The notes: generated from the sequence alone by a model not told the origin. Positions 43,991-54,756 are shown, counted from the first letter of the stretch. The stretch is 64,000 nt of DNA from Vibrio quintilis (GCF_024529975.1 NZ_AP024897.1:682001-746000); one strand, 5' to 3'. Made by a program: numbers and translations.

Positions 43991-45250
43991 TTATTTTCCA
44001 TCACCTGAGGTGGTGCTGATTGATGATAATGACGGTGAGGCATTTCCAGCGGAGAAGTTTCCACTGACTATCCGGCCGGCAACCCTCGGAATGCCGGTTT
44101 CATAGCTGAGATTTGCCGGATGAGAAATGTTCCATAAAGTCAGATCTGCATCCATTCCGGAGATAATCCGGCCTTTGGTGTCCTGCAGACCTAAGGCTTT
44201 TGCTGCATGGCAGGTGACGCCGCGAAGGGCTTCTTCCGGAGTCAGGCCGAACTGCGTACAGGCCATATTCATCATTAGTGTCAGATCACTGAATGGGGAT
44301 GTGCCCGGATTGCAGTCGGTCGCGATTGCCATCGGTACCTGGTATTTTCTGAGTAACTCAACGGGGGGCTGTTGCGTCTCTTTCAGAAAGTAGAAGGCGC
44401 CGGGTAAGAGTGTGGCAACCGTGCCGGATTCTGATAAAGCCTGAACGCCGGTTTTATCAAGATATTCAATATGATCGGCTGACAGGCCCTGATATTGTGC
44501 TGTCAGTGCGGTTCCGCCAAGGTTGGATAATTGTTCTGTGTGGCCTTTGACTGCCAGATGGTGTCGTTGAGCACACTGATAGACTTTTTCCGTCTGATTC
44601 AGATTGAAACCAATTGACTCACAGAATACGTCAACAGCAGACGCTAGTTGCTGTTCTGCAACGGCCGGAATGATTTCATCACAGATATAATCAATATAGG
44701 CATCCGCTTTGTTTTTGTACTCAGGCGGGATTGCATGCGCTGCCAGTAAGGTGGTTTCGATATTGATTTGACGATGGTCTGCTAATTTTTTCGCAGCGCT
44801 GAGCATTTTCAGCTCATCGCTCAGTGTCAGTCCGTAGCCGGATTTGATTTCAGCGGTGGTCACGCCACTCTGAATTAATCCATCTAAACGGGGAAGTGCC
44901 AGCACAACCAGCTCTTCTTCAGATGCGTGACGGGTTGATGTCACCGTGGAAAGAATCCCGCCACCTTGTTGGGCGATTTCCTGATAACTTGCCCCTTTCT
45001 GACGCATTTCAAACTCGTGACTGCGATTACCGGCATAAATCAGATGCGTATGACAGTCAATCAACCCCGGTGTGATTAACATTTCAGCACAGTTGATCTC
45101 TTGTATACCGGCAGTGATTGCGAAAGGCTGGTCTGAAATCGTATCAATTTTTCCATCTTTGATGCCAATATACACAGGTTCGCTGACTTGATAGCCCGCA
45201 TCTCCGGGCTGCATCGTGACTATTTTTGCATGAGAGAGGATCAGATCCAT
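43991..45250 (-). CDS. hutI: Imidazolonepropionase
   Basis: 419-residue metal-dependent amidohydrolase converting imidazolone-5-propionate to formiminoglutamate. Metal ligands in LIDCHTHLIYAGNR, LAAHAIPPE, AVKGHTEQL and IATDCNPGTSP. It is the first gene of hutI-hutU-hutH(-hutC) and has a HutC operator 25 bases upstream of its start. Confidence 0.97.
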   Translation of the reverse strand: MDLILSHAKIVTMQPGDAGYQVSEPVYIGIKDGKIDTISDQPFAITAGIQEINCAEMLITPGLIDCHTHLIYAGNRSHEFEMRQKGASYQEIAQQGGGILSTVTSTRHASEEELVVLALPRLDGLIQSGVTTAEIKSGYGLTLSDELKMLSAAKKLADHRQINIETTLLAAHAIPPEYKNKADAYIDYICDEIIPAVAEQQLASAVDVFCESIGFNLNQTEKVYQCAQRHHLAVKGHTEQLSNLGGTALTAQYQGLSADHIEYLDKTGVQALSESGTVATLLPGAFYFLKETQQPPVELLRKYQVPMAIATDCNPGTSPFSDLTLMMNMACTQFGLTPEEALRGVTCHAAKALGLQDTKGRIISGMDADLTLWNISHPANLSYETGIPRVAGRIVSGNFSAGNASPSLSSISTTSGDGK

Positions 45251-45274
45251 TATCGACTCAAATTTGATGTTAAA

Positions 45275-45290
45275 TATACATGTATATACA
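45275..45290. promoter_or_regulatory. HutC operator before hutI
   Basis: Contains TATACATGTATA (45275-45286) overlapping TGTATATACA (45281-45290), the same decamer as at 38476. It lies just upstream of the hutI start. Confidence 0.75.
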
Positions 45291-45337
45291 AATAAGCCAA
45301 AACGAAGTTTTTGACAAGTCTTTTGTGATCAGAAGGC

Positions 45338-45365
45338 AAAAAAAAGGTGAGCTTAATGCTCACCT
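45338..45365 (-). terminator. Rho-independent terminator after rpoD
   Basis: AGGTGAGC / GCTCACCT stem (45345-45352, 45358-45365) with a five-base loop and a long T-run on the minus strand. It ends the macromolecular synthesis operon before the hut genes. Confidence 0.92.
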
Positions 45366-45392
45366 TTTGAAACAGAAAACAGAGATGATTGA

Positions 45393-47303
45393 TTATTCAT
45401 CCAGGAAACTACGCAGGGTTTCAGAGCGGCTTGGATGACGTAATTTGCGTAACGCTTTCGCTTCAATCTGACGAATACGTTCACGGGTAACGTCAAACTG
45501 TTTGCCGACTTCTTCCAGCGTGTGGTCCGTGTTCATATCGATACCAAAACGCATCCGCAGCACTTTTGCTTCACGCGGTGTCAAACCTGCAAGTACATCG
45601 CGGGTCGCGACTTTCAGGCTGGTTGATGTGGCAGAATCTATCGGAAGATCCAGCGTGGTATCTTCGATGAAATCACCCAGATGCGAATCTTCGTCATCAC
45701 CAATTGGTGTTTCCATTGAGATTGGCTCTTTCGCAATCTTGAGCACTTTACGGATTTTGTCTTCCGGCATCATCATTCGTTCTGCCAGCTCTTCCGGAAG
45801 TGGCTCCCGGCCCATTTCCTGAAGCATTTGACGGGAAATCCGGTTCAGTTTGTTGATCGTTTCAATCATATGTACAGGGATACGGATTGTCCGTGCCTGA
45901 TCCGCAATTGAGCGGGTGATTGCCTGACGAATCCACCATGTTGCATAAGTTGAGAACTTATAACCACGACGGTATTCGAACTTATCAACAGCCTTCATCA
46001 GACCGATGTTACCTTCCTGAATCAGATCCAGGAATTGCAATCCACGGTTGGTATATTTTTTCGCAATGGAAATAACCAGACGTAAGTTTGCTTCAACCAT
46101 TTCTTTTTTCGCACGGCGGGCTTTTGCTTCACCGATAGACATTCTGCGGCTGATATCTTTGATGCGGTTTACAGTCAGTGAAGTTTCTTTTTCGATCGCT
46201 CTCAGTTTCTGAATCGAACGACGAATGTCTTCTTCACTGTTACGGATTTTATCCACATAAGGTTTATCTGAAGCCAGTGCTTCATCAAGCCATGCTTCAT
46301 TGGATTCGTTACCGGTAAACAGAGAGATGAAGGTTTTCTTCGGCATTTTTCCGTATTCAACCACGTGCTTCATGATTAACCGTTCCTGTGTACGGACACG
46401 ATCCATTGAGCCACGCAGCGTATCAACCAGATGATCAAACTGTTTTGGTGTCAGACGGAATTCACGGAAGACGTCGAGAACCAGTTCAGAGGCATCAGAA
46501 GCTTTTTGGTTGGCATCACCAAACTCGTTGACAGCCAGTTGGTAGTCCTGAAACTTGTTACGAAGCTCACTGAATTTTTCAAGAGCCAGCTCCGGATCGA
46601 TACCAGATTCATCCTCTTCTTCTTCATCATCAGATGATTCGCCTTCGCGCTCTTCATCTTCTTCATCTTCATCTTTGTCATCATCACTGCTTTTGGCACT
46701 GGCATCGATGGGAATGTCTTCATCATCGAGGTCTGCACCAGTCAGTTCTGAGCCGATATGTGTTGCTGTAGGTGCCGCTGTTTCATCTGCGTCCGGATCG
46801 ACAAATCCGGTAATCAGATCCGTCAGGCGAAGTTCTTCAGCCTGAACTTTGTCAAATTGCTCCAGGATGTATGGAATGGTTCCCGGATATTCTGCTACAG
46901 CGCTTTGAACCTGGTTGATACCTTCTTCAATGCGCTTTGCAATATCAATTTCCCCTTCACGGGTAAGAAGCTCAACAGTACCCATTTCCCGCATATACAT
47001 ACGGACAGGGTCTGTTGTACGACCGATTTCATTTTCAACACTTGATAAAGCCGCTGCGGCTGCTTCTGCGACATCTTCATCAGTGATATTAGCGTCGTCA
47101 TTCAGAGCGAGATCATCGGCATCCGGTGCTGTTTCTACCACCTTGATACCCATGTCATTAATCATCTGAATAATGTCTTCTACCTGCTCCGAATCAACGA
47201 TTTCTGCAGGTAGGTGGTCATTAACTTCAGCGTAGGTCAGATAACCTTGTTCTTTGCCTTTAAGAACAAGTTGTTTAAGCTGTGACTGCGGATTTTGATC
47301 CAT
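45393..47303 (-). CDS. rpoD: Primary RNA polymerase sigma factor (sigma-70)
   Basis: 636 residues. Region 1.1 at the N-terminus ([26 protein letters not shown]), region 1.2 [11 protein letters not shown], an acidic non-conserved insert around residues 205-235, region 2 with [22 protein letters not shown], the -10 reader [15 protein letters not shown], and region 4 ending in the helix-turn-helix [18 protein letters not shown]. It is somewhat longer than E. coli RpoD (613), the difference lying in the acidic insert. Last gene of the rpsU-yqeY-dnaG-rpoD operon. Confidence 0.99.
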   Translation of the reverse strand: MDQNPQSQLKQLVLKGKEQGYLTYAEVNDHLPAEIVDSEQVEDIIQMINDMGIKVVETAPDADDLALNDDANITDEDVAEAAAAALSSVENEIGRTTDPVRMYMREMGTVELLTREGEIDIAKRIEEGINQVQSAVAEYPGTIPYILEQFDKVQAEELRLTDLITGFVDPDADETAAPTATHIGSELTGADLDDEDIPIDASAKSSDDDKDEDEEDEEREGESSDDEEEEDESGIDPELALEKFSELRNKFQDYQLAVNEFGDANQKASDASELVLDVFREFRLTPKQFDHLVDTLRGSMDRVRTQERLIMKHVVEYGKMPKKTFISLFTGNESNEAWLDEALASDKPYVDKIRNSEEDIRRSIQKLRAIEKETSLTVNRIKDISRRMSIGEAKARRAKKEMVEANLRLVISIAKKYTNRGLQFLDLIQEGNIGLMKAVDKFEYRRGYKFSTYATWWIRQAITRSIADQARTIRIPVHMIETINKLNRISRQMLQEMGREPLPEELAERMMMPEDKIRKVLKIAKEPISMETPIGDDEDSHLGDFIEDTTLDLPIDSATSTSLKVATRDVLAGLTPREAKVLRMRFGIDMNTDHTLEEVGKQFDVTRERIRQIEAKALRKLRHPSRSETLRSFLDE

Positions 47304-47401
47304 AAACGGTATCCAACTTCATTTCTGGTGACGGAATTAGTATGCGAAATGCAAACCATGTATTATAACAAATTAATCATTTACTGGCTAATAAAATAGG
47401 G

Positions 47402-49171
47402 TTACGCTTTTAAATCTAGCATCAATGCCAGCAGCTCCCTCTTCTCATCGGCTGATAAACCGACGCTTCTTTCTTTTGCCTGCAGATTTTCAATTTGTTT
47501 TTCAACACACTGGGTAATTATTTTATCCAGTGAGTCTAAAAAAATTTCTTCTTGATTGTCTTCAACGAGAGGAATATCCCAGCTGGCAAGGCGCGAAAAC
47601 ATCGCTTCGTTTTGACTGCCCCGCCAATCTTCGAGTAACTGGCCTGTTGTTATATGAGGATAATTTCGGCATTTTTCAAGTACCTCCACTAATAAACTTA
47701 GTCCCGGAACGTCTAGTGTTTCTATGCTTGAAAGATCTGGTACTCTTTGAGCATAGTCGGGATTCTGCAGAAGCAAAGCAATAACTTCTCTCATTGGTGT
47801 TCGCTTCATTTCTTTTGGTGGCCTGAATTGCTGCTTTTGTTCCCCTGAAGATTGTTTATTCAGGTGACTTTGAACGGCTGTACTGCTCAGTCCTGTTCGC
47901 AGAGAGAGTTCTTCCCACAAATATAATTTTAATGCATTGTCCCGGACTGAATTAATCAGCGGTTCAGCCATGTGTACCACCCGGAAACGTCCTTCCCGGC
48001 TGCTGTTATCTACAATTCGCTCCATCAGACCATGAAAAAGAAAATCAGAAAATGGTGTCGCTTGCTGTAACTGCTGTTCAAACGCAGTGGTTCCATGTTG
48101 GCGAATATAAGAATCCGGATCTTCCTGATCTGGCAAAAACATGAATTTAAGCGTTTTGTTCCCATTCAAATAGGGAAGGGCATTTTCCAGTGCTCTCCAT
48201 GCGGCTTGTCTGCCGGCATTATCTCCATCGTAACAACAAATAACGACGTTGGTTTGTCTGAACAGGATCTGCAGATGTTCACCAGTGGTTGATGTTCCCA
48301 GTGATGCGACGGAGTAATCGATGCCATACTGGGCCAGCGCCACAACATCCATATATCCTTCTGCCACCAGAATTTGCGGTGGTTCACGGTGACTTTGTAA
48401 AACCTCATATAAGCCGTAAAGTTCTTTGCCTTTATGAAATACAGGTGTTTCAGGTGAGTTCAGATACTTCGGTGTGCCGTCGCCAATCACCCGTCCGCCA
48501 AAGCCGATAACCCGTCCCCGCCGGTCTCTGATTGGAAACATCACCCGGCCCCGAAAGCGGTCATACCGCCGGCCATTGTCGTTTTCAATCAGCATCCCGG
48601 TTTCTGTCAGCATTTTTTCCCTATCTTGTGACTGCGCAAAATGCTTTCTGACCAGATCCCATTCATCGGCAATATAGCCGATACCGAATTTTTGGATGAC
48701 TTCTTTGGAGAGTCCCCGGTCTTTTAAATAATCGATTGCGACTTTGCCGGAGCTTTTCTTTAGTTGCTGATAATAAAAAACTGCAATCTGTTCGAGTAAT
48801 TCATACAGGCTGCGTTTTTGTTTTTGATTGGCTTGCGGACGTTGTTGCTGTCCCGGAGACATTGACGTTTGTTCTCTCGGAACATCTAATCCCATTGAAG
48901 AGGCGAGTTCTTCTATCGCTTCAACAAACTCAAGTCGTTCATACTCCATCATAAAATCGATGGCATTACCGTGAGCACCACAGCCAAAGCAATGATAGAA
49001 CTGTTTTTCCTGACTTACGCTGAATGAGGGGGTTTTTTCATTGTGGAAAGGACAGCAGGCTGTGTAATTTTTTCCCTTTTTCTTTAGTTTGACGCGCGCA
49101 TCAATCACGTCGACTATGTCCAGTCGTGCGAGAAGGTCGTTGATAAAGTTGCGGGGAATCAATCCAGCCAT
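47402..49171 (-). CDS. dnaG: DNA primase
   Basis: 589 residues. N-terminal zinc-binding domain (CPFHNEKTPSF, YHCFGCGAHG), TOPRIM catalytic core with LVAEGYMDVVAL and the acidic CYDGDNAGRQAA, and a C-terminal helicase-binding domain. It synthesises RNA primers at the replication fork. Lies between a hairpin terminator and rpoD, as in E. coli. Confidence 0.99.
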   Translation of the reverse strand: MAGLIPRNFINDLLARLDIVDVIDARVKLKKKGKNYTACCPFHNEKTPSFSVSQEKQFYHCFGCGAHGNAIDFMMEYERLEFVEAIEELASSMGLDVPREQTSMSPGQQQRPQANQKQKRSLYELLEQIAVFYYQQLKKSSGKVAIDYLKDRGLSKEVIQKFGIGYIADEWDLVRKHFAQSQDREKMLTETGMLIENDNGRRYDRFRGRVMFPIRDRRGRVIGFGGRVIGDGTPKYLNSPETPVFHKGKELYGLYEVLQSHREPPQILVAEGYMDVVALAQYGIDYSVASLGTSTTGEHLQILFRQTNVVICCYDGDNAGRQAAWRALENALPYLNGNKTLKFMFLPDQEDPDSYIRQHGTTAFEQQLQQATPFSDFLFHGLMERIVDNSSREGRFRVVHMAEPLINSVRDNALKLYLWEELSLRTGLSSTAVQSHLNKQSSGEQKQQFRPPKEMKRTPMREVIALLLQNPDYAQRVPDLSSIETLDVPGLSLLVEVLEKCRNYPHITTGQLLEDWRGSQNEAMFSRLASWDIPLVEDNQEEIFLDSLDKIITQCVEKQIENLQAKERSVGLSADEKRELLALMLDLKA

Positions 49172-49202
49172 AGAACCTGGTTAGTTTATATGTCTATACA
49201 AA

Positions 49203-49232
49203 AAGCCGTGTATTCTAAGAATAACACGGCTT
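49203..49232 (-). terminator. Internal terminator between yqeY and dnaG
   Basis: AAGCCGTGT / ACACGGCTT stem with a 12-base loop followed by TTTTTG on the minus strand. It corresponds in position to the T1 partial terminator of the E. coli rpsU-dnaG-rpoD operon, which keeps primase levels low relative to S21. Confidence 0.85.
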
Positions 49233-49251
49233 GAAATCGCAGGAGAGTGGG

Positions 49252-49695
49252 TTAAGCCAATTGACTCTTAACGAGACCGCTGACTTTACCCATGTCTGCA
49301 CGACCCTGAATCTGTGGTTTCAGGACTGCCATCACTTTACCCATATCCTGCATGCCTGAAGCACCGGATTCAGTAATTGCGTTACTGACAAGCTGAGCCA
49401 CTTCGTCATCAGTCAGAGGCTGAGGCATAAACTCTTTGAGAACGGTAATCTCATTGTTCTCTGCATCTGCTAAATCCTGACGACCGGCTGATTCATACTG
49501 CGCGGCAGAATCGCGACGTTGTTTAACCATTTTTGTCAGAACAACAACGATGTCTTCATCACTCAGTGTGATATGTTCATCGACTTCCCGTTGTTTAATT
49601 GCTGACAGGGCTAAACGAATTGTGCCAAGGCGCGGTTTGTCCTTGGCTTTCATCGCGAGTTTTTGCTCTTCTTTGAGTTGATCAATCAGAGCCAT
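49252..49695 (-). CDS. yqeY: GatB/YqeY domain protein
   Basis: 147 residues. Family pattern ALIDQLKEEQKLAMKAKDK followed by IRLALSAIKQREVDE and, in the C-terminal GatB/YqeY domain, MQDMGKVMAVLKPQIQGRADMG. The domain resembles the tRNA-binding tail of GatB; the cellular role is not established. Inserted between rpsU and dnaG, as in many gamma-proteobacteria outside the enterics. Confidence 0.93.
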   Translation of the reverse strand: MALIDQLKEEQKLAMKAKDKPRLGTIRLALSAIKQREVDEHITLSDEDIVVVLTKMVKQRRDSAAQYESAGRQDLADAENNEITVLKEFMPQPLTDDEVAQLVSNAITESGASGMQDMGKVMAVLKPQIQGRADMGKVSGLVKSQLA

Positions 49696-49721
49696 AACTC
49701 ATTCCTTCTTATAAGGAGTGA

Positions 49722-49937
49722 TTAGTACAAGCGAACGCGACGTGCGTTTTCACGAGCCAGCTTCTTAGCGTGACGCTTCTGAGCTGCTGCTTTAGCACGT
49801 TTGCGAACGGTTGTTGGTTTTTCATAGTGCTCACGACGACGCACTTCAGAAAGAATACCTGCTTTTTCGCAAGAGCGCTTAAAACGACGCAGAGCTACGT
49901 CAAATGGTTCGTTTTCACGTACTTTAACTACTGGCAT
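49722..49937 (-). CDS. rpsU: 30S ribosomal protein S21
   Basis: 71 residues from the ATG at 49937 (GAGGTGAAAGG upstream); the longer open frame is leader. Highly conserved sequence [39 protein letters not shown]. First gene of the macromolecular synthesis operon. Confidence 0.99.
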
Positions 49938-50030
49938 ATGCCTTTCACCTCGGGGGTTATTCGTTAAGGCTGGTGCTTCATTGACCGGAGTATCCCGGTT
50001 ATTTACCAGCGCGATCAAAAATGGTGCGGA

Positions 50031-50060
50031 ATTTTAATCTGAATGAAGTGACTTTGTAAA
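50031..50060 (-). promoter_or_regulatory. Possible rpsU operon promoter
   Basis: TTTACA (50060-50055), 18 bases, TAAAAT (50036-50031) on the minus strand, about 95 bases before the rpsU start, in the region divergent from tsaD. Confidence 0.5.
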
Positions 50061-50162
50061 GTACTTTATGGGTGAAAGGATGAACAAAATTTGTTTGTCC
50101 GGACAAGGCAAGGTAACATGGCGCCACTTTTGATGTCGGGATAATGAAGCGTTCAATTAATT

Positions 50163-51182
50163 ATGCGTGTATTAGGTATAGAAACTTCCTGCGACGAGAC
50201 GGGTGTAGCAATTTATGATGATGAACAAGGGTTGCTTGCGCATCAGTTATATAGCCAGATAAAACTTCATGCTGATTATGGCGGGGTTGTGCCAGAACTG
50301 GCATCACGCGATCACGTAAAAAAGACGATTCCGCTCATTCAAAAGGCGATGTCTGATGCGAACTGTCGTCCGGAAGATATTGATGGTGTGGCTTATACGG
50401 CTGGTCCCGGACTTGTCGGAGCGCTGCTTGTCGGAGCGACTATCGGGAGAAGCCTGGCTTATGCCTGGGGCGTACCGGCAGTGCCTGTCCATCATATGGA
50501 AGGGCATCTTCTGGCTCCGATGCTTGAAGAGACACCGCCTGCGTTTCCGTTTATTGCGGTGCTTGTTTCGGGCGGTCATACCATGATGGTTGAAGTACAC
50601 AAAATTGGTGACTACCGGATTTTAGGTGAATCAATTGATGATGCTGCCGGAGAGGCTTTTGATAAAACAGCAAAACTGATGGGGCTGGATTATCCCGGTG
50701 GCCCTTTGCTGGCAAAACTGGCTGAAAAAGGGACACCCGGACGCTTTCGCTTTCCCAGGCCGATGACAGATCGTCCGGGGCTCGATATGAGCTTTTCCGG
50801 GTTGAAGACATTTGCTGCCAATACAATTGCAGCTAATGGTAATGATGAGCAGACTCAGGCTGATATTGCTTATGCTTTTCAGGAAGCTGTTTGTGACACT
50901 TTGGTGATTAAGTGTAAGCGAGCCTTGCAGCAAAGCGGCTTGAAGAGAATTGTCATTGCGGGTGGGGTGAGTGCGAACCAAAGATTAAGGCATGATTTGG
51001 CAGAACTTGCCCGAAAAGTCGGCGGTGATGTGTACTATCCCCGGACAGAGTTTTGTACTGATAATGGTGCGATGATTGCCTATGCGGGAATGCAACGACT
51101 TAAGAATAAAGAGTTTTCAGATCTGAGTGTACAGGCAACACCACGCTGGCCGATTGATCAGTTAAACCCGGTTGATGGGTAA
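50163..51182 (+). CDS. tsaD: tRNA N6-threonylcarbamoyladenosine synthase TsaD
   Basis: 339 residues of the ASKHA fold. Metal-binding [10 protein letters not shown] and the opening [20 protein letters not shown] are diagnostic, with [11 protein letters not shown] and [12 protein letters not shown] later. With TsaB and TsaE it transfers threonylcarbamoyl to A37 of ANN-decoding tRNAs. Divergent from rpsU, as in E. coli. Confidence 0.99.
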   Translation: MRVLGIETSCDETGVAIYDDEQGLLAHQLYSQIKLHADYGGVVPELASRDHVKKTIPLIQKAMSDANCRPEDIDGVAYTAGPGLVGALLVGATIGRSLAYAWGVPAVPVHHMEGHLLAPMLEETPPAFPFIAVLVSGGHTMMVEVHKIGDYRILGESIDDAAGEAFDKTAKLMGLDYPGGPLLAKLAEKGTPGRFRFPRPMTDRPGLDMSFSGLKTFAANTIAANGNDEQTQADIAYAFQEAVCDTLVIKCKRALQQSGLKRIVIAGGVSANQRLRHDLAELARKVGGDVYYPRTEFCTDNGAMIAYAGMQRLKNKEFSDLSVQATPRWPIDQLNPVDG

Positions 51183-51205
51183 CATATAAAGAAAAGCTAT
51201 TCAGT

Positions 51206-51238
51206 AGAGCTGTCTGTTTCAGGATAGCTCTTTTTTTT
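51206..51238 (+). terminator. tsaD terminator lying over the plsY 3' end
   Basis: AGAGCTGTC (51206-51214) and GATAGCTCT (51223-51231) form a 9-bp stem with one G-T pair, followed by seven further T. The plsY stop codon (51219-51221) lies in the loop, so the terminator shares its bases with the last plsY codons. Confidence 0.85.
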
Positions 51239-51818
51239 CGCCGACTTTTGGCTCTGTGCCACTGAATAAGCGCTTTATATTGTGTTGGTGACGAAAAATG
51301 ATCAGGCAACAGAGCATGGCTACCGGTAATGTATACTGCGGCTTAAACCACCATGTATACATCGGGGCCAGTAAAGCTGCTGTTAAAGCCGCTAAAGATG
51401 AATATCTGAAAAGCGCGATGGTAACCAGCCAGGTTCCCATAATGCATCCGGTCAAATCTAATCCGATGGGGGCGATTGCTCCTATCGCGGTTGCCACGCC
51501 TTTTCCCCCCTGAAAATGAAAGAATATCGGGTAAATATGTCCGAGACAGGCTGAAATTGCGATGACTCCCAGATAAAAAGGTTCGATACCGAGAAAGTAG
51601 CTTCCCCAGACAGGAATGGTGCCTTTTAGCATGTCACAAAGTAAGACAATACAGGCTGCCTTCTTCCCGCCAATCCTTAAAACATTTGTCGCTCCGGGGT
51701 TATTGGAGCCGGAGTTTCTGGGATCCGAAATTTTGAATATCCTGCATACAAGTACCGCACTCGATATTGAGCCCAGTAAATAAGCTACCATAATAATAAG
51801 AAGCGTTATCGGGGTCAT
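51219..51818 (-). CDS. plsY: Glycerol-3-phosphate acyltransferase PlsY
   Basis: 199-residue integral membrane enzyme transferring the acyl group from acyl-phosphate to glycerol-3-phosphate, the first step of phospholipid synthesis. Conserved loops are [32 protein letters not shown] and [15 protein letters not shown]. About five membrane segments. Its last codons (KKELS) overlap the tsaD terminator. Convergent with tsaD and divergent from folB. Confidence 0.97.
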   Translation of the reverse strand: MTPITLLIIMVAYLLGSISSAVLVCRIFKISDPRNSGSNNPGATNVLRIGGKKAACIVLLCDMLKGTIPVWGSYFLGIEPFYLGVIAISACLGHIYPIFFHFQGGKGVATAIGAIAPIGLDLTGCIMGTWLVTIALFRYSSLAALTAALLAPMYTWWFKPQYTLPVAMLCCLIIFRHQHNIKRLFSGTEPKVGEKKELS

Positions 51819-52011
51819 ATGTCCTTTGGGTCAGTCAATTTAAGATGGATGATACCGCGAGCCCTTAGAGCGGGGGCGGCTATTATGAGAAATTTATATT
51901 AATTTCACATTTTAAAACAGATTAAGTATATGATATCTGACCTTGTAACACATGGTACGATGTTTTGTGCCATTTATATATCCAATATGTCAAAAAGGTA
52001 GTCAGAAAATA

Positions 52012-52365
52012 ATGGATAAAGTGTTTATCGAGCAGCTGGAAGTTGTGACAACTATTGGTGTTTACGACTGGGAGCAAAGTATTAAGCAGAAACTGATTTT
52101 CGATATTGAGATGGGCCACGATAATATGGTTGCGGGACTAAGCGATAACGTAAAAGATACGTTAGATTATGCCCAAATCAGTGAGTCGGTTATCGATTAT
52201 GTTGAACGGGGTAAATTCCAGTTGGTAGAGCGGGTTGCTGAAGAAGTTGCAGCCTTAATTATGTCTCGCTTTGCTGTGCCCTGGATTCGGATCCGTCTCG
52301 CGAAACCCGGCGCTGTTCCGGCGGCGAAGAGTGTGGGTGTTGTAATTGAGAGAGGGCATCAATGA
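52012..52365 (+). CDS. folB: Dihydroneopterin aldolase
   Basis: 117 residues from the ATG at 52012; upstream in-frame codons lie in the promoter region. Family pattern MDKVFIEQLEVVTTIGVYDWEQ, LDYAQISESV, LVERVAEEVAALI and RIRLAKPGAVP. It cleaves dihydroneopterin to the folate precursor 6-hydroxymethyl-dihydropterin. Overlaps folK by four bases; the products act consecutively. Confidence 0.96.
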   Translation: MDKVFIEQLEVVTTIGVYDWEQSIKQKLIFDIEMGHDNMVAGLSDNVKDTLDYAQISESVIDYVERGKFQLVERVAEEVAALIMSRFAVPWIRIRLAKPGAVPAAKSVGVVIERGHQ

Positions 52366-52856
52366 CCTCTGTTTATGTCAGCATTGGATCTAATGTAGAT
52401 AAACATAAACATATTGAAGTCGCTGTTGATGAGCTGTCCGGTCTCGGACAGTTTATGAGGCAATCAACGATTTACGAATCTCCTTCTCTTGGTTTTCACG
52501 GTGCATCGTTTTTTAATCTTATTGTAGAAATCCATACATCATTAACATTAGAAGTATTCGCTAAAGTTCTCAGGAATATTGAGATTCGTTGGGGAAGAGC
52601 TGTTGATGCTCAAAAGTATCAGGACCGGACATTAGATCTGGATATTATACTTTTTGGCGATACGATTCGGGACACTTCTCCCCAGCTTCCCAGAAAAGAT
52701 ATATATCATTATCCATTTGTTATTCAGCCTCTTTATGAGTTATCTCCGGATCTCATCATTCCGGGAGACGGGCGCACGGTCAGAGATATCTGGCTTCAGG
52801 CTGAACAACTGGATGTATTAAGGGCGGTTCGTCCCTGGTTTTCAGTGAGTGAGTAA
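52362..52856 (+). CDS. folK: Hydroxymethyl-dihydropterin pyrophosphokinase
   Basis: 164 residues. HPPK signatures VYVSIGSNVDKHKHIE, the FFNLIVEIHTSL stretch and the catalytic RWGRAVDAQKYQDRTLDLDIILFG. It pyrophosphorylates 6-hydroxymethyl-dihydropterin for dihydropteroate synthase. Coupled to folB through ATGA. The tail DVLRAVRPWF is slightly longer than E. coli FolK. Confidence 0.95.
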   Translation: MTSVYVSIGSNVDKHKHIEVAVDELSGLGQFMRQSTIYESPSLGFHGASFFNLIVEIHTSLTLEVFAKVLRNIEIRWGRAVDAQKYQDRTLDLDIILFGDTIRDTSPQLPRKDIYHYPFVIQPLYELSPDLIIPGDGRTVRDIWLQAEQLDVLRAVRPWFSVSE

Positions 52857-52862
52857 TATTTG

Positions 52863-53663
52863 ATGAGCTATACAGAGTCGTTCTGGCTGGCCCTGATTCA
52901 GGGACTGACAGAGTTTTTGCCTATTTCCAGTTCTGCCCATTTAATTCTGCCGTCTGCGTTACTCGGCTGGGCTGATCAAGGGCTTGTTTTTGACGTTTCA
53001 GTTCATCTCGGCACATTAGCTGCCGTTGTGATTTATTTCCGTCATGAAGTCAGACAGCTATTATCTGCTTTTTTCCGATCGATATCGCAAGGTGAACGTA
53101 GTAAAGAAGCGAAGCTGGCCTGGATGATTGTGATTGCCACAATTCCTGCCTGTTTCTTCGGTTTTTTTATGAAAGATTTTGTTGAGTTGTATCTGAGAAG
53201 TACGCTGGTGATCGCAACAACCACACTGGTTTTTGGGATTTTGCTCTGGATTGTCGACAGATATGCGAGACTACAGAAAAATGAGTATCAGATGACCTGG
53301 AAGAAGTCGCTGTTTATCGGTTTGGCTCAGGCACTGGCGATCATTCCGGGTACGTCGCGTTCAGGGGCAACCATTACGGCAGCACTGTATCTAGGATTTT
53401 CCAGAGAGGCGGCCGCACGCTTTTCTTTTCTGATGTCGATTCCGGTAATTGCGCTTGCTGCCGGATATCTGGGCTGGGGTGTCTTCACCGGAAACCATGA
53501 GATTCACTTTGAATTTTTGATCACTGGCTTGCTGGTTTCTTTCGTTAGTGCCTATTTTTGTATTCATTTTTTTCTGAAATTAATTTCCCGGATGGGTATG
53601 ACTCCTTTCGTGATATACAGAATGCTGTTGGGATGTTTGTTGATGGCGCATGTATTTTTATGA
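52863..53663 (+). CDS. uppP: Undecaprenyl-diphosphatase
   Basis: 266 residues from the ATG at 52863 (a TTG directly before it is in frame). BacA-type membrane phosphatase with [16 protein letters not shown] near the N-terminus and the [20 protein letters not shown] motif, and about eight hydrophobic segments. It recycles undecaprenyl diphosphate for cell-wall synthesis and contributes to bacitracin tolerance. Follows folK closely. Confidence 0.97.
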   Translation: MSYTESFWLALIQGLTEFLPISSSAHLILPSALLGWADQGLVFDVSVHLGTLAAVVIYFRHEVRQLLSAFFRSISQGERSKEAKLAWMIVIATIPACFFGFFMKDFVELYLRSTLVIATTTLVFGILLWIVDRYARLQKNEYQMTWKKSLFIGLAQALAIIPGTSRSGATITAALYLGFSREAAARFSFLMSIPVIALAAGYLGWGVFTGNHEIHFEFLITGLLVSFVSAYFCIHFFLKLISRMGMTPFVIYRMLLGCLLMAHVFL

Positions 53664-53766
53664 TAATCCGTTGTAACCGGAATTCATGGTAATATCTTCC
53701 GGGTGAGATCCGTGATTCCGTGTTCTCTGGGGTATCGTGACAATTTCTGAGTTTGGTGAGCGTGTC

Positions 53767-54048
53767 GTGCGAATTTTTTCTTTAACATTAATTATCTTAT
53801 TAGCCCTGTTGCAATATACATTATGGTCAGGAAAAAACGGAATCTTCGATTTGCAGGAGGTTTCCGGTGAAATCCAGACGCAGGAATCGGTGAACCAGCG
53901 TCTTCAGGTCAGAAATAAGCAAATGTATGCTGAGATCAATGATTTACGTCAGGGGCTGGATGCGATTGAAGAGCGTGCAAGGCATGAGCTGGGCATGATT
54001 AAAGAAGGTGAAACGTTTTACCGTATTGTCAATGAGGATACTCAGTAA
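53767..54048 (+). CDS. ftsB: Cell division protein FtsB
   Basis: 93 residues from the GTG at 53767, preceded by GGTGAG; a GTG at 53737 would add ten residues. One N-terminal membrane segment ([19 protein letters not shown]) is followed by [11 protein letters not shown] and a periplasmic coiled coil with leucine heptads, ending [18 protein letters not shown], the family signature. FtsB joins FtsL and FtsQ in the divisome. Its stop abuts ispD. Confidence 0.93.
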   Translation: MRIFSLTLIILLALLQYTLWSGKNGIFDLQEVSGEIQTQESVNQRLQVRNKQMYAEINDLRQGLDAIEERARHELGMIKEGETFYRIVNEDTQ

Positions 54049-54756
54049 ATGATAGCAGGACCTGTTCCGGTGATTATTCCTGCGGCAGGAGCCGGGCGCA
54101 GAATGAAAGCAGATATTCCGAAGCAATATCTGGAAGTATCCGGGAAAACAATTCTCGAGCATACGATTAATAAGCTGTTATCCCACCCGGCGACAGGGCA
54201 AATTATTGTCGCTGTCAGTGATGAAGATCCATACTTTGAACAATTGACTGTTGCGCAGCACCCCGATGTCAGACGGGTTTCCGGTGGAAAAGAGCGTTCT
54301 GATACGGTTTTGAATGCTTTAAGTGATCTTCTGGAAAGGCAGTCTGTTGACTGGGTTATGGTTCATGATGCCGCCCGTCCCTGTATTCGTCATGAGGATA
54401 TCAGCCGGTTAGTTGATGAACTGTCAGATGAAGAGTGTGGCGGAATTCTTGCTGTCCCGGTAAGAGATACAATGAAACGTTCCGATCAGACTGCTCATAT
54501 AAAACACACGGTAGAACGCGCTATGTTATGGCATGCGCTGACTCCGCAGTTATTTCAGGCCTCAGTGCTACATCAGGCACTGATTGAGGCAAAAGCAAGC
54601 GGTATTGCTGTCACCGATGAATCGTCTGCACTGGAGTGGAAAGGCTATCATCCCAGATTAATTACCGGACATGCAGATAATATAAAAATTACTCAGCCAG
54701 AAGATCTGGCGTTAGCGACATTTTATTTGAGTCGTAATAAGGAAGAGACATGCTAA
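54049..54756 (+). CDS. ispD: 2-C-methyl-D-erythritol 4-phosphate cytidylyltransferase
   Basis: 235 residues. Nucleotide-binding [24 protein letters not shown] at the N-terminus, VHDAARPCI and TDESSALE. It makes CDP-methylerythritol in the MEP isoprenoid pathway. Starts immediately after ftsB and overlaps ispF by seven bases. Confidence 0.98.
   Translation: MIAGPVPVIIPAAGAGRRMKADIPKQYLEVSGKTILEHTINKLLSHPATGQIIVAVSDEDPYFEQLTVAQHPDVRRVSGGKERSDTVLNALSDLLERQSVDWVMVHDAARPCIRHEDISRLVDELSDEECGGILAVPVRDTMKRSDQTAHIKHTVERAMLWHALTPQLFQASVLHQALIEAKASGIAVTDESSALEWKGYHPRLITGHADNIKITQPEDLALATFYLSRNKEETC

Noticed and set aside
46451..46845. Ser- and Met/Lys-rich open frames opposite or within rpoD
   Set aside because: Shadows of the acidic repeat-like codons of the sigma-70 non-conserved region.
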